From Cyanobacteria bacterium SZAS-4 (lineage in GTDB: Bacteria > Cyanobacteriota > Vampirovibrionia > Obscuribacterales > Obscuribacteraceae), in the NCBI GenBank assembly GCA_018266255.1, contig JAFEAT010000017.1, forward strand, positions 1 to 64,000: a stretch of 64,000 nucleotides of DNA, written 5' to 3'. The notes under the pieces were generated by a model, which saw only the letters and a list, made by a program, of their open reading frames with translations, did not search any database and was not told the DNA's origin. Shown here one piece after another: positions 18,513-26,371 of the stretch (position 1 is its first letter; every line of letters begins with the position of its first letter). Made by a program: the position numbers and the translations under genes.

Positions 18513-18583
18513 AATTGATTAGAAGCGAAATCAAATAGAAGCGTAATTGACTAGAAGCGTAGAAGCGAAATTGATCAGAAGCG
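18513..18583 (-). repeat. Tandem 16-bp repeat with AGAAGCG core
   Basis: Five AGAAGCG cores begin at 18521, 18537, 18553, 18561 and 18577: spacings 16, 16, 8 and 16. Surrounding bases follow TAATTGANTAGAAGCG. The array lies between the ncRNA terminator and the lipocalin start, so it would be in the lipocalin 5' leader. Confidence 0.6.
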
Positions 18584-18592
18584 CATTCGGAG

Positions 18593-18634
18593 AAAATACA
18601 AAAACACCACCCAAATCGCTTTGCGGTGGTGTTT
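18593..18634 (-). terminator. Intrinsic terminator of the ncRNA
   Basis: A perfect 10-bp stem, AAACACCACC (18602-18611) with GGTGGTGTTT (18625-18634), plus an inner CAAA/TTTG pairing. On the minus strand the stem is followed by a T-run (TTTTTG, then TATTTT). Confidence 0.8.
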
Positions 18635-18806
18635 AAGATACTGCCTGACTGTCCGTTCGAAGGGACTCAGTATTTATGCTCGCTTCAGTCAGTCCGTCAC
18701 GTGCATCGGGCTCTCTGCTACGGTTTCTGGTCAGCGCCGACCTGTCGTTTCCGCATTGCCCCTCGGCTCAAAGTACTGAACATTTAAGTCAGTGCTCACC
18801 GGTTAT
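18593..18806 (-). ncRNA. Structured non-coding RNA of about 210 nt, family unresolved
   Basis: The interval has an extended -10 promoter at one end and an intrinsic terminator at the other, and no open reading frame. By eye the transcript folds into nested helices: CUGACU with AGUCAG (closing), UUCAGUA with UACUGAG, GGGC with GCCC, UGCGG with CCGUA, and a terminal GGUC/GACC hairpin. A side hairpin GUCC/GGAC lies in the 3' strand. It lacks the conserved cores of tmRNA, RNase P RNA and SRP RNA. A 6S-like regulator or a riboswitch leader of the downstream lipocalin are the main alternatives; I cannot choose. Confidence 0.6.
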
Positions 18807-18812
18807 GCATTT

Positions 18813-18821
18813 AGTATAGCA
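18813..18821 (-). promoter_or_regulatory. Extended -10 promoter of the ncRNA
   Basis: On the minus strand, TGCTATACT gives an extended -10 (TGn plus TATACT) with no good -35 at 16-18 bases. Transcription would start near 18806. Confidence 0.5.
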
Positions 18822-19000
18822 AGCCAAAAATGATCTTCCACTCCCCCATAGTCGATTTAATATTGGTTTTTAGGATGTGCGGAGATTGGTTATTCATGCC
18901 ATGTTCAGGATGAGAGATGTATTTCCAAGCGCTCGGCCCAGACAAGGGCGCCGCGATGCAAATCTCCGTCGTCTGATGATGACAATCACTTGAACTTACC

Positions 19001-19044
19001 TTTTTGTTGAATTTTCGTTGAAATCCCATTGGGTTTTCGTTGAA
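19001..19044 (+). promoter_or_regulatory. Four 11-bp direct repeats upstream of the lipoprotein gene
   Basis: Repeats read TTTTTGTTGAA, TTTTCGTTGAA, ATCCCATTGGG (degenerate) and TTTTCGTTGAA with an exact 11-bp period. They end 69 bp before the gene start at 19114. Direct repeats one helical turn apart are typical of OmpR/PhoB-type activator sites. A weak -10 (TTAGTA near 19064) follows. Confidence 0.5.
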
Positions 19045-19113
19045 GTTTTGTGGCACATGTCTGTTAGTACAGATCTTGGAGCTAAGATAAATCAAGCTGC
19101 TTAGAGGTTCAGA

Positions 19114-20346
19114 ATGAAAAACCATCTAGCGATAAATGTGCGGATTGCACTGGTCCCGCTGCTTGCAGTTAGCTTTATGTCCGGATGCAGCAGTTTGAAA
19201 ACAACGCCTCCGCCAGCCTGGGTTGAACATTATCACGCTGCCGAAGAGATATCGAAAAATACTGCGGAATGGAATCGCGAGGCGCAACTTGTACTCGATG
19301 ATTCGAAAAACTATGGTGGCAAAATGCCACCACCAGAACCGATGTCGGTAGACCAGGCATTGATCGAAAACGCGCTATTTTGGTTTCCGATGCAAGATCG
19401 AGGTGAAACGCTTACTTACACTGAGGCATTGCGACAGTTGGGATCGCGCTACCAGTATGATAAACAGTGGCAAGAAGCGGAGCGTTTTTACCGCGCAGCG
19501 ATAGCTCTGGAAGTAGCAGCAAAATCTGCGAATCCAAAATCTGCTAGAGATCCTGACTACAGTGGTTTGATTGATTTGCTCAAATTGAGTGGCAAAACCA
19601 AAGAAGCAGTCGAATTGCAAAAAATGAACATTGCGAAAGCAGAAGCGCAAACCGCCAAGTATCCAACCTCTCCTGATGCTCAAGAAGCTCTTCTTCGAGA
19701 AAAAGCGAAAGTTGCCGAACTCGAAGAAAAATTTGATGACGCAGAATCATGCTGGAAGAAAATTGTTGATTTGCGCAAAGACGAATTGAGTGTGGAAAAC
19801 ATCGCTCGCCTAAAAAACTTGAACTCAAAATATGATGGTCATTCTGGTGCTCCACACGGAATGTTTAATTTGGATAAGTTGGAAGCACTCTCCGAATATT
19901 ACGAGCGCAGAAAGAACTACAAAGCGCAGGAGGCAACTTTGGCGAAAAGTTTGGCGCTTCGGCAATCTATTTATCCTGAGCATTGCCCGGCGTTGGCAAG
20001 TTACTGGGAGAGGCTTGCAAGATTGTACGAACGACATCAACAATATGAACAGGCCGAGAAATCGCTCTACGAGGGTATTCGCTGCCTCACCTCTGCTGGC
20101 AGCCTGTCTGAGTTGGCTCGGATTTATGAAAAGGACCATAAGTACGACCAGGCTGCAACTACGATGTTGCAGAGCATTACTGTATTGGAAAACGATTCGG
20201 AAAAGCGCAAGCAAAGCGATTTTGCTAAAGACGTTGCCTGGAACTATCTTTCGTATTCGAAATTGTTGAAAAAAGCAGGACTTGATGCCGAAGCTAAAGT
20301 TGCTGAGGAAAAGGCACACAAACTCGATCCATCGCTTCATGGCTAA
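19114..20346 (+). CDS. TPR lipoprotein
   Basis: 410 residues. The lipobox is SFMSGC at about residues 20-25 of a signal peptide, giving a lipidated Cys. The rest is helical with tetratricopeptide-like units, for example QLGSRYQYDKQWQEAERFYR, YWERLARLYERHQQYEQAEK and ELARIYEKDHKYDQAATTML. GAGG six bases before the ATG supports the start. It is probably a membrane-anchored scaffold facing the periplasm or surface. The 11-bp repeats upstream suggest two-component control. Confidence 0.85.
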   Translation: MKNHLAINVRIALVPLLAVSFMSGCSSLKTTPPPAWVEHYHAAEEISKNTAEWNREAQLVLDDSKNYGGKMPPPEPMSVDQALIENALFWFPMQDRGETLTYTEALRQLGSRYQYDKQWQEAERFYRAAIALEVAAKSANPKSARDPDYSGLIDLLKLSGKTKEAVELQKMNIAKAEAQTAKYPTSPDAQEALLREKAKVAELEEKFDDAESCWKKIVDLRKDELSVENIARLKNLNSKYDGHSGAPHGMFNLDKLEALSEYYERRKNYKAQEATLAKSLALRQSIYPEHCPALASYWERLARLYERHQQYEQAEKSLYEGIRCLTSAGSLSELARIYEKDHKYDQAATTMLQSITVLENDSEKRKQSDFAKDVAWNYLSYSKLLKKAGLDAEAKVAEEKAHKLDPSLHG

Positions 20347-20418
20347 GTAGCTGGTTTGTAGTACGATTAACGATCACGGAAATTCGGATTTTTAGAACGA
20401 CCAAATATGGAGTAGAAA

Positions 20419-20673
20419 ATGAAATTGAACAAGTTTGTGGTTCTTTGTTTCACACTGAGCATGTTTGCAACACCAGCATATCCCGTAGTCGCTAAAGATT
20501 TAGCGGCAGACGAAGCTAAACAACAGGCTAAAGCTGCGGCTGACAATGAAAAGGCGCAAAAGGAAGTGAGCAAGGGGCACTCTTTCAGAGCTGGCCGAGC
20601 CGCCAAGAAAGCTGAGAAGGCTGAGAAGAAAGCCGAAGAAGATCAGAATAAACTGCAAAACGGTGGCAAATAG
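20419..20673 (+). CDS. Small secreted Lys/Ala-rich helical protein
   Basis: 84 residues with a signal peptide (MKLNKFVVLCFTLSMFATPA). GGAG lies six bases before the ATG. The mature part is a charged coil (DEAKQQAKAAADNEKAQKEV, KKAEKAEKKAEEDQNK) of low complexity. The family is not recognised; composition resembles other small periplasmic coils such as the one at 17552-17884. Confidence 0.7.
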   Translation: MKLNKFVVLCFTLSMFATPAYPVVAKDLAADEAKQQAKAAADNEKAQKEVSKGHSFRAGRAAKKAEKAEKKAEEDQNKLQNGGK

Positions 20674-20697
20674 TACCGTTCAATCTGCTACTTAACG

Positions 20698-20730
20698 CGA
20701 GCGCGTCGACGATGTTAGTTGGCGCGCTCG
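20698..20730. terminator. GC-rich hairpin between convergent genes
   Basis: Perfect arms CGAGCGCG and CGCGCTCG with a 17-base loop, lying between the ends of the Lys-rich protein gene and the glutaredoxin gene. Probably bidirectional; T-runs are poor. Confidence 0.45.
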
Positions 20731-20737
20731 TAACTAG

Positions 20738-20992
20738 TTAGATTAGCAATTCGTCGAGTTTTCCAGCCTCATTTAAGGCATACAGGTCGTCGCAGCCACC
20801 GATGTGAGCGCCGTTTATGAATATCTGTGGAATCGTTTTGCGCCCACCGGTGCGTTCAAGCATTTCCGATAATTTCACTGGGTCGTCTTTCACGTTGTGC
20901 TCCTCGAAAGCAACGTTTTTCTTGTTCAACAAAGCTTTCGCCTTAGTGCAGTATGGGCAGTTGGGCCCCGAATAGACAGTTATTTCCGCCAA
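20738..20992 (-). CDS. grxC: Glutaredoxin (GrxC-like)
   Basis: 84 residues, the usual family length, if translation begins at the TTG at 20992, six bases after GAGGAA. Dithiol active site CPYC in YSGPNCPYCTKAKALL; the cis-Pro/GSH-binding region is KTIPQIFINGAHIGGCDDL. The frame extends upstream to 21196, but the extension looks unrelated and overlaps a gene on the other strand. It reduces protein disulfides and glutathione mixed disulfides in the cytoplasm. Confidence 0.9.
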   Translation of the reverse strand: MAEITVYSGPNCPYCTKAKALLNKKNVAFEEHNVKDDPVKLSEMLERTGGRKTIPQIFINGAHIGGCDDLYALNEAGKLDELLI

Positions 20993-21165
20993 AGTGGTTT
21001 CCTCGCATTTTTGTTCAACGGTAATATCTTGGTAATGTCGCTCAGCGATGATGAGTGTGCCATAAAACCCCGACCAAATGCACAGATTTGTAGATGGACT
21101 GTTCCAATCAGGAACAAGACCTCGGTTATACAGCAAGGCACTGAGATCAAACAAGGAGATTGGAT

Positions 21166-21909
21166 ATGGGTGAAGCACATAAAATTGGCGACTCATTCAA
21201 ATCACCTGGCGCTGCCGATGTGAATCCAGGCGGACCCATCGACATCAATGTTGTAGAAATGTGGAAAATGGACAGCGTAAAGCAGAGAGCCATGTTTTCG
21301 GCAACTGCGCTAGACAGGACTGAGGGCGGGAAAATTGAAGCTGCCGCGAGCAAGTTTGCTACAGAAATTTCTCAAGGAAAGTATACCGATAGTGAAGTCG
21401 CTAAACGATTTACCGGTGCCGTACAAGAATTCAGCGGAAGTGATGCATTTCACGTGGCGGTAGCATTCAATGGTGCTCTTAAGGAGAAAGGCGCGCCCTG
21501 GCACGTTGAGGGCAAACAAGCTGGAAACGAAGGAACCGTTCGTCTCTGGCCAAATACGCCCGAGTATGACAGGAAAGTTTTGGTTAAATCCGAGTTTTTC
21601 AAACCGGGTGAAGACATGGATGCTAATTTTTCTCCGGATAAAGCCGCTTTGTCAAAAATTGCTTCTGATTTCGCCAGGAGAAATCCAGACCACCTTTCAC
21701 CAGACGCGCTGGCAACAGAGGTTTCGAGAACAATTGGTGCAATGAAAGCTGCTGGAGCTGGTCCCCAAGATGCCGACGATGCCTTGAATAAAGCTTTGAA
21801 AGACAGTGGACAGGGTCTTGCAGTTTCAATCAACACCAGAGGCAGAATCAAAAGTTGGCCGCATCACGAGAACCGTGCAGTGGCTGAAGTCGATCTCACG
21901 AAACTGTAG
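21166..21909 (+). CDS. Hypothetical protein with an internal duplication
   Basis: 247 residues from the ATG at 21166 with AAGGAG about eight bases upstream. Two halves share a pattern: an acidic helical stretch, a GA-rich helix, then a strand motif ending in W-P. Compare FNGALKEKGAPWHVEGKQAG with VRLWPNT, and LNKALKDSGQGLAVSINTRG with IKSWPHH. No signal peptide; family unknown. It lies divergent to the glutaredoxin gene. The duplicated fold may be a small binding domain. Confidence 0.75.
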   Translation: MGEAHKIGDSFKSPGAADVNPGGPIDINVVEMWKMDSVKQRAMFSATALDRTEGGKIEAAASKFATEISQGKYTDSEVAKRFTGAVQEFSGSDAFHVAVAFNGALKEKGAPWHVEGKQAGNEGTVRLWPNTPEYDRKVLVKSEFFKPGEDMDANFSPDKAALSKIASDFARRNPDHLSPDALATEVSRTIGAMKAAGAGPQDADDALNKALKDSGQGLAVSINTRGRIKSWPHHENRAVAEVDLTKL

Positions 21910-21920
21910 AACTAGAGCGA

Positions 21921-22415
21921 CTATTGTGCCACCACGGTGGCATAAACACCGCCAATAGTACCAGCAGGTGCGCGGTTCTTATCAAACGCAACCTGGAGTC
22001 TCAATGCGTCCACGCCAGCTGGCAGTGGTTTGAACGGCGCCGCATTCTCGACTCCTTTAAGCGCGCTCAGGTCGGTAATCGCTACGCCTGAGGAGTGGTT
22101 GAGTCTGAGGTTGGACAGCTCACCACCTCGGTGGATGTGAAAACAAACCGAGACACGTTTATATTCATTTCCTTTCGGCGGAAACCATGCGTTTGCAATT
22201 TTCTTTTCTAATTCGCTCAAATAGGGTGCGCACTTTTTCGCAATTTGCTCTGGTGCCTCGGTAGACTTTGGCAAAGGATTATTTGCTTGCTGTGTCGCAG
22301 CCTTGATTGCATCTTCGTTTATTGTTCTGTTTTGTGCATGAACTTTTTGCATCGCTGTTGCTTGTGTCGAGCCAAGCAAGCTAATACAAAGCAGAGCAGC
22401 TAACTGTCTATTCAT
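21921..22415 (-). CDS. Secreted TonB-C-like domain protein
   Basis: 164 residues from the ATG at 22415 (AGGAAG upstream). The signal peptide is MNRQLAALLCISLLGSTQATA. The C-terminal about 85 residues show the TonB C-terminal pattern: YLSELEKKIANAWFPPKG, a beta strand VSVCFHIHRGGEL, an SSG turn, and helix-strand ending FKPLPAGVDALRLQVAF. It has a secretion signal where true TonB has a membrane anchor plus Pro-rich spacer, so it is not a classical energy transducer. Two relatives lie at 39020-39451 and 41294-41956. Confidence 0.75.
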   Translation of the reverse strand: MNRQLAALLCISLLGSTQATAMQKVHAQNRTINEDAIKAATQQANNPLPKSTEAPEQIAKKCAPYLSELEKKIANAWFPPKGNEYKRVSVCFHIHRGGELSNLRLNHSSGVAITDLSALKGVENAAPFKPLPAGVDALRLQVAFDKNRAPAGTIGGVYATVVAQ

Positions 22416-22532
22416 GACGGTCTTCCTATTTGAAATGTCTTGCACTTATACGTGAGTCTCATTTTAACCCGGCAATAAAAAAATTGCCGCGGACACGATT
22501 GACCGCTCTGATCCAGCTCGTTCAAGAAGAGA

Positions 22533-24113
22533 CTAAACAGAAATAGGTTTGATGTCGCGATACATCACTACATGTTTCTTTTGCGCCTTAGATTGAGCCA
22601 TTGCCAAATCAGCTGCACCGAGCAACGAACTCAGATCGACGAAATCTTCTGGTATTGATGCACAGCCTAAAGAAAGCGAAAGTTTGGACGGATCTACTTC
22701 GCCTCCAAGTGGGCTTGATGTGAGCGCCCGCACCAGTCTGTTTGCAAAAATCGAGCATCCATTTGCTTTTGTGTTAGGCAATAGCAACGCATAGTCGAAA
22801 GCATCGTAGTGTGCAAGCAAATCAACGTGTCGTTTCAACTGACTGATTCGTAGCACCGCATCCAGTACCGCTGGTCCGGGCAGCATTTGTCGACCTGATG
22901 CACCACCGAGCATTCGCATCTCAAATACAATCACTGAAAGTGGGCTTCTCGATCTGTAACAGCGGAAATATTCTTGTTCTAAAAAGTACAAGAATGCCGG
23001 GTAGATGAACATGCCAGTTTCGACGCGCCTCAGACTCATCATCACGCTTTGAATCGCTGCACCGTCAATAACTCTCGGTTGCACTGCGAAGGCTTTTGTC
23101 TTCACTACTTCATTGGAAATCTTGATCAGATCGTTCGTTAAAAGGTGATAAATCAAACCAACAATTTGGATGCGCGAAAGTTGGAATGCGCGAATCATTT
23201 CTTCGACTGTTTGTTTGCCATCGAGCATGCGATAGAACTTGTTCATGAATTCTATATTCATTGGCGCTTTCTGTGCCGCTTTCTGAACAAATTCCAAATC
23301 AGTAATGTTTGTTCGCTTTTGCAAAAGAGTGGACGTAAACAACATTCCAGCTTCTTTCAAATAGTGGGTGCGTTCCGACAATTGGCGGCTTTGAGTTAGC
23401 AGAGCGTCGATCGACTGATGCACTGTATGACTGTTGCGCAACACACGTGGCTCGAAAACATATTGACCTTCGCGCCACGTGAGAAGTTCGATGATTGCAT
23501 CGTCTCCCTCAGCATCAGATGCGGTGGCATCTACAGGCAATCCATCTTGAACCCAAACAAGTGCTGTCGTCTCTTTATTTCTGACTTCGAGTTTGCCTGT
23601 GATCCTCGATTCGACAATTTTTCGTAGCAGTTCGTCTAATGGCAGGTTGGCAATGTCACCTTGCGGCGGAAAAGTCAAAACTGGCTCTGGAGGAGGTGCC
23701 GGCTCGACGCGTGCGGATACCTGCGCGACAGCGTCTGTCATTTTTGACGTCTGTTCATCTCGGCGTACTACCGCCCCGCCAATTCCGCTTTGCATTCTGC
23801 CGGTGGCAGCAAGTTCAGCGACGGCTGACGACATCAAATTGTGGACTAACAAAACGTCGCAACTGCCGTACTCGAACATCTGAGTTTTGATGCCGCTTCG
23901 TTCGCTCACCAATTGCCATTGCGGGTCCCCGCCTTTCACATTGCAAACCAAGTTGAGCGTGTATTGCGTCATCTTGTCGATCGATCGCCATGCGACTTGA
24001 AAATTCTGTCCGCGCCGCTCTAAAGCTTGCGATAGAAGCTGATGCAGTTCAGTTATGTCAGGAGGGGTTGGATTGCGATTGGCTTGTGGCAGAAGACCAC
24101 TTTTTTTGAGCAT
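22533..24113 (-). CDS. DUF4388 protein with a degenerate GGDEF domain
   Basis: 526 residues. An N-terminal segment of about 120 residues resembles a helix-strand sensory or protein-binding fold. Residues about 165-270 form DUF4388 (GDIANLPLDELLRKIVESRI, TGKLEVRNKETTALVWVQDG, EGQYVFEPR). A helical middle follows. The last about 150 residues are GGDEF-like (LAHYDAFDYALLLPNTKANG, LSLSLGCASI, LLGAADLAMAQSKAQKK) but the GGDEF signature is replaced by DAFDY. The domain is therefore not expected to make cyclic di-GMP; it may sense nucleotides or scaffold. Confidence 0.85.
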   Translation of the reverse strand: MLKKSGLLPQANRNPTPPDITELHQLLSQALERRGQNFQVAWRSIDKMTQYTLNLVCNVKGGDPQWQLVSERSGIKTQMFEYGSCDVLLVHNLMSSAVAELAATGRMQSGIGGAVVRRDEQTSKMTDAVAQVSARVEPAPPPEPVLTFPPQGDIANLPLDELLRKIVESRITGKLEVRNKETTALVWVQDGLPVDATASDAEGDDAIIELLTWREGQYVFEPRVLRNSHTVHQSIDALLTQSRQLSERTHYLKEAGMLFTSTLLQKRTNITDLEFVQKAAQKAPMNIEFMNKFYRMLDGKQTVEEMIRAFQLSRIQIVGLIYHLLTNDLIKISNEVVKTKAFAVQPRVIDGAAIQSVMMSLRRVETGMFIYPAFLYFLEQEYFRCYRSRSPLSVIVFEMRMLGGASGRQMLPGPAVLDAVLRISQLKRHVDLLAHYDAFDYALLLPNTKANGCSIFANRLVRALTSSPLGGEVDPSKLSLSLGCASIPEDFVDLSSLLGAADLAMAQSKAQKKHVVMYRDIKPISV

Positions 24114-24302
24114 GTGTTGAGTCCTGGTGGGGGTCTAAATGGTAATCCAAATCATTATTCCCAACGTTCAGATACTTAAAAGCTCCACCCGGCGGATTGG
24201 CAGGCCAGATTCGCTGGGCCGAAAAGTTACTGGAACCGTATCTGTGTGGGTACAATTTATCCGGGAACCACCGTTTAATCTGCTGTCAAGGCGGAGTACA
24301 AA

Positions 24303-25655
24303 TTGTCTGAAACGAAGCGAGCGGTTAAGCTCGGAGCATTGCTGGTCGGATTAGAATTCATAACTCAGCAAGAGTTGGTCGCCATTATGGATATGGCAAA
24401 CCAGGTGGGGATGCCTCTTGGTCGTGCACTTGTCTTGTCTGGAAAAATTACTGACGCCGAGCTGAACATCGCCTTACAGCTGCACGCGCTCATGCGGACC
24501 TCGGATGTCGCCATGGATACTGCCAAGAAGACTTTCTCGCTGGTCTGTTACCAGGGAATGCCTCTCATTGATGCTCTCCAACGCACAGGGTGGACCCCGT
24601 CTGTAAACCTGCCGAAGGAAACCAGCCAACTTGGCAGGCTTCTTCTGGAAGCAGAAATGATTTCGGAAGAGCAACTGCATGAGGCTCAAGAAACCAGCCA
24701 TAAGCTCGGTTTGCCGCTGGGTCGTATCTTGACTTTGATGGGGCTTGTGTCGCATCCAACAATAGTACGAGTTGTCGATTTGCAGTCGATGATCCGCATG
24801 GGACGCCTTTCACAGCAGGAAGCGATCGAATATTTAAAGGATGATTCGCAACCTCATCCTGAAGCACAAAATCCAGAATCCACGTCGCCGCCGATGTCGC
24901 AGGAACAATCGACATCTGAGTCATCGAAAAATGAGCGAAACGACGCGTCGCAGAATGGTTCAACTGAGAAGTCAAACGCATCAACACCAAAGGCGAAATC
25001 CAAACATCTTATCGCTGCAGAAGACCCAAACAAGCGAAACATTCGCCTCGGCGAACTTTTGATTTTGGCAGGAATTTTGACCGAGTCAGACATGATGAAT
25101 GCGGTGGAATTGAGTCTGACACGCGAAGAGCCGCTTGGCGCCGTATTGATTCAACTAGGGTTGATCACGACAGATCAACTGAGACTGGCTTTGAGGCTGC
25201 AAGAGTCGATCAGCCTGGGCTCTCTGGATATTCAATCTGCTACCGATACGCTTTTGATGGAAACCGGCAATTCGCTGATTCCGAAATTAACTGACGTCGA
25301 ACCAGATTTTCCACCTAAACGATCGCGACTGGCAGAGCAGAATGACGCTCCTAAGCTGCGCATTGGCGAACTTTTGAAGCTGTGCGGATTTGTACTCGAA
25401 GAAGAAATTCAAAGCTCAATCGCGCTTGCTCGTGACTATCCATCAGTGCTCGGACGAATGTTGGTAGTGAATGGATACATTGATGAATCGACGCTACTGG
25501 CCGCGCTTCGCTGTCAATTTATGGTCAGGAATAAATTGATTAATATTGAACAAGCGGTCACTGCTATGCAGTATTCACGTCAATCAAAACTGAGTTTTGA
25601 TGACGCTCTCGACGAACTCGGATTCTATCGACACGGCAGGTTGGAACCTGTTTGA
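24303..25655 (+). CDS. Tandem MshEN-like repeat protein
   Basis: 450 residues from a TTG start with GGAG seven bases upstream. At least four copies of a module of about 55 residues share the pattern L-G-x-L-L-hydrophobic, then I-T-x-x-E-L, then P-L-G: LGALLVGLEFITQQELVAIM, LGRLLLEAEMISEEQLHEAQ, LGELLILAGILTESDMMNAV and IGELLKLCGFVLEEEIQSSI. This matches the MshEN/GspE-N fold, some members of which bind cyclic di-GMP. An acidic/Ser linker separates modules two and three. There is no ATPase domain. The gene is divergent from the degenerate-GGDEF gene. Confidence 0.75.
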   Translation: MSETKRAVKLGALLVGLEFITQQELVAIMDMANQVGMPLGRALVLSGKITDAELNIALQLHALMRTSDVAMDTAKKTFSLVCYQGMPLIDALQRTGWTPSVNLPKETSQLGRLLLEAEMISEEQLHEAQETSHKLGLPLGRILTLMGLVSHPTIVRVVDLQSMIRMGRLSQQEAIEYLKDDSQPHPEAQNPESTSPPMSQEQSTSESSKNERNDASQNGSTEKSNASTPKAKSKHLIAAEDPNKRNIRLGELLILAGILTESDMMNAVELSLTREEPLGAVLIQLGLITTDQLRLALRLQESISLGSLDIQSATDTLLMETGNSLIPKLTDVEPDFPPKRSRLAEQNDAPKLRIGELLKLCGFVLEEEIQSSIALARDYPSVLGRMLVVNGYIDESTLLAALRCQFMVRNKLINIEQAVTAMQYSRQSKLSFDDALDELGFYRHGRLEPV

Positions 25656-26365
25656 GTGCGCTTTGGCATGTCATCCCATGTTCGACCATCGAGTAACCTT
25701 CCTGCCTTTTTCTTGTTTGACCCACCCCATTGTTTGAAGAAAAACGCCACTTCTGCAAAGTGGCATTGGTCGCGAATCGATTTCACCCACTCTTCTTTGA
25801 GCTGACGCGGTCTGCGACCTGATTCGCCACCTACTATTACCCAATCAATTCCTTCCAGATTGAGATTTTCGATCGGACCCAAAAGCGGTTCGACGGAAAG
25901 AAATTTAAGATGAGCACTCGTTTTTCGCAGATACTCGATTCGATGGGCGTAATCTTGGTTCTCTACACTGACTCCCATCCAAATGTGTGGTGCCCAAGGA
26001 ATTTGCTCGTTCAGTTCAAGCAAGCGTTCATGCCGTTTTGTTAGGATCTGATATTGATGCCAATCGGCTTGATTCATCGCCTCGAACACCTTCAAGATGT
26101 ACTCGGTGGGCACATCTTTGTGAAACAAGTCGCTCATCGAGTTGACGAAAATTCGTTTTGGCTTCTTCCAGGTGGCTGGCAGCGCCAATCTTGCTGGCCA
26201 GAGTTTCAAATCGAAGCCCTGTTCGTATGGATGGTTGGGAACGCCTCTGAACCTTTCTGCAAATGTTTCAGCATAGCAGTTCGCGCAGCCAGGGCTGATC
26301 TTCGTGCAACCGGTAATTGGGTTCCACGTGGCATCTGTCCATTCAATATCTGATGTAACTGCCAT
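25625..26365 (-). CDS. DUF5131 (phage Gp37/Gp68-like) protein with three-cysteine motif
   Basis: 246 residues. Opens IEWTDATWNPITGCTKISPG, then CANCYAE, giving Cys20, Cys27 and Cys30. Further conserved phrases are RIFVNSMSDLFHKDVP, QILTKRHERLL, IWMGVSVENQDYAHRI, LSVEPLLGPI and WVIVGGESG. The cysteine spacing and these blocks recall iron-sulfur (radical-SAM-like) enzymes, and this family is common on phages and mobile DNA; its reaction is not established. The 3' end overlaps the convergent MshEN-repeat gene by 31 bp, and the start is 6 bp from the upstream zinc-ribbon gene. Confidence 0.85.
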   Translation of the reverse strand: MAVTSDIEWTDATWNPITGCTKISPGCANCYAETFAERFRGVPNHPYEQGFDLKLWPARLALPATWKKPKRIFVNSMSDLFHKDVPTEYILKVFEAMNQADWHQYQILTKRHERLLELNEQIPWAPHIWMGVSVENQDYAHRIEYLRKTSAHLKFLSVEPLLGPIENLNLEGIDWVIVGGESGRRPRQLKEEWVKSIRDQCHFAEVAFFFKQWGGSNKKKAGRLLDGRTWDDMPKRTQTGSNLPCR

Positions 26366-26371
26366 TGATTA

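Noticed and set aside
18640..18680. GTTCGAA with flanking GTCC/GGAC looked like a tRNA T-arm
   Set aside because: No acceptor stem, anticodon arm or CCA end can be placed around it; it is a hairpin within the ncRNA.
18811..19125. A 104-codon minus-strand frame upstream of the TPR lipoprotein
   Set aside because: Its translation lacks coding character and it would cross the promoter and 11-bp repeat region.
20897..21223. A 108-codon plus-strand frame across glutaredoxin
   Set aside because: It is antisense to the CPYC-containing gene and overlaps the start of the next plus-strand gene.
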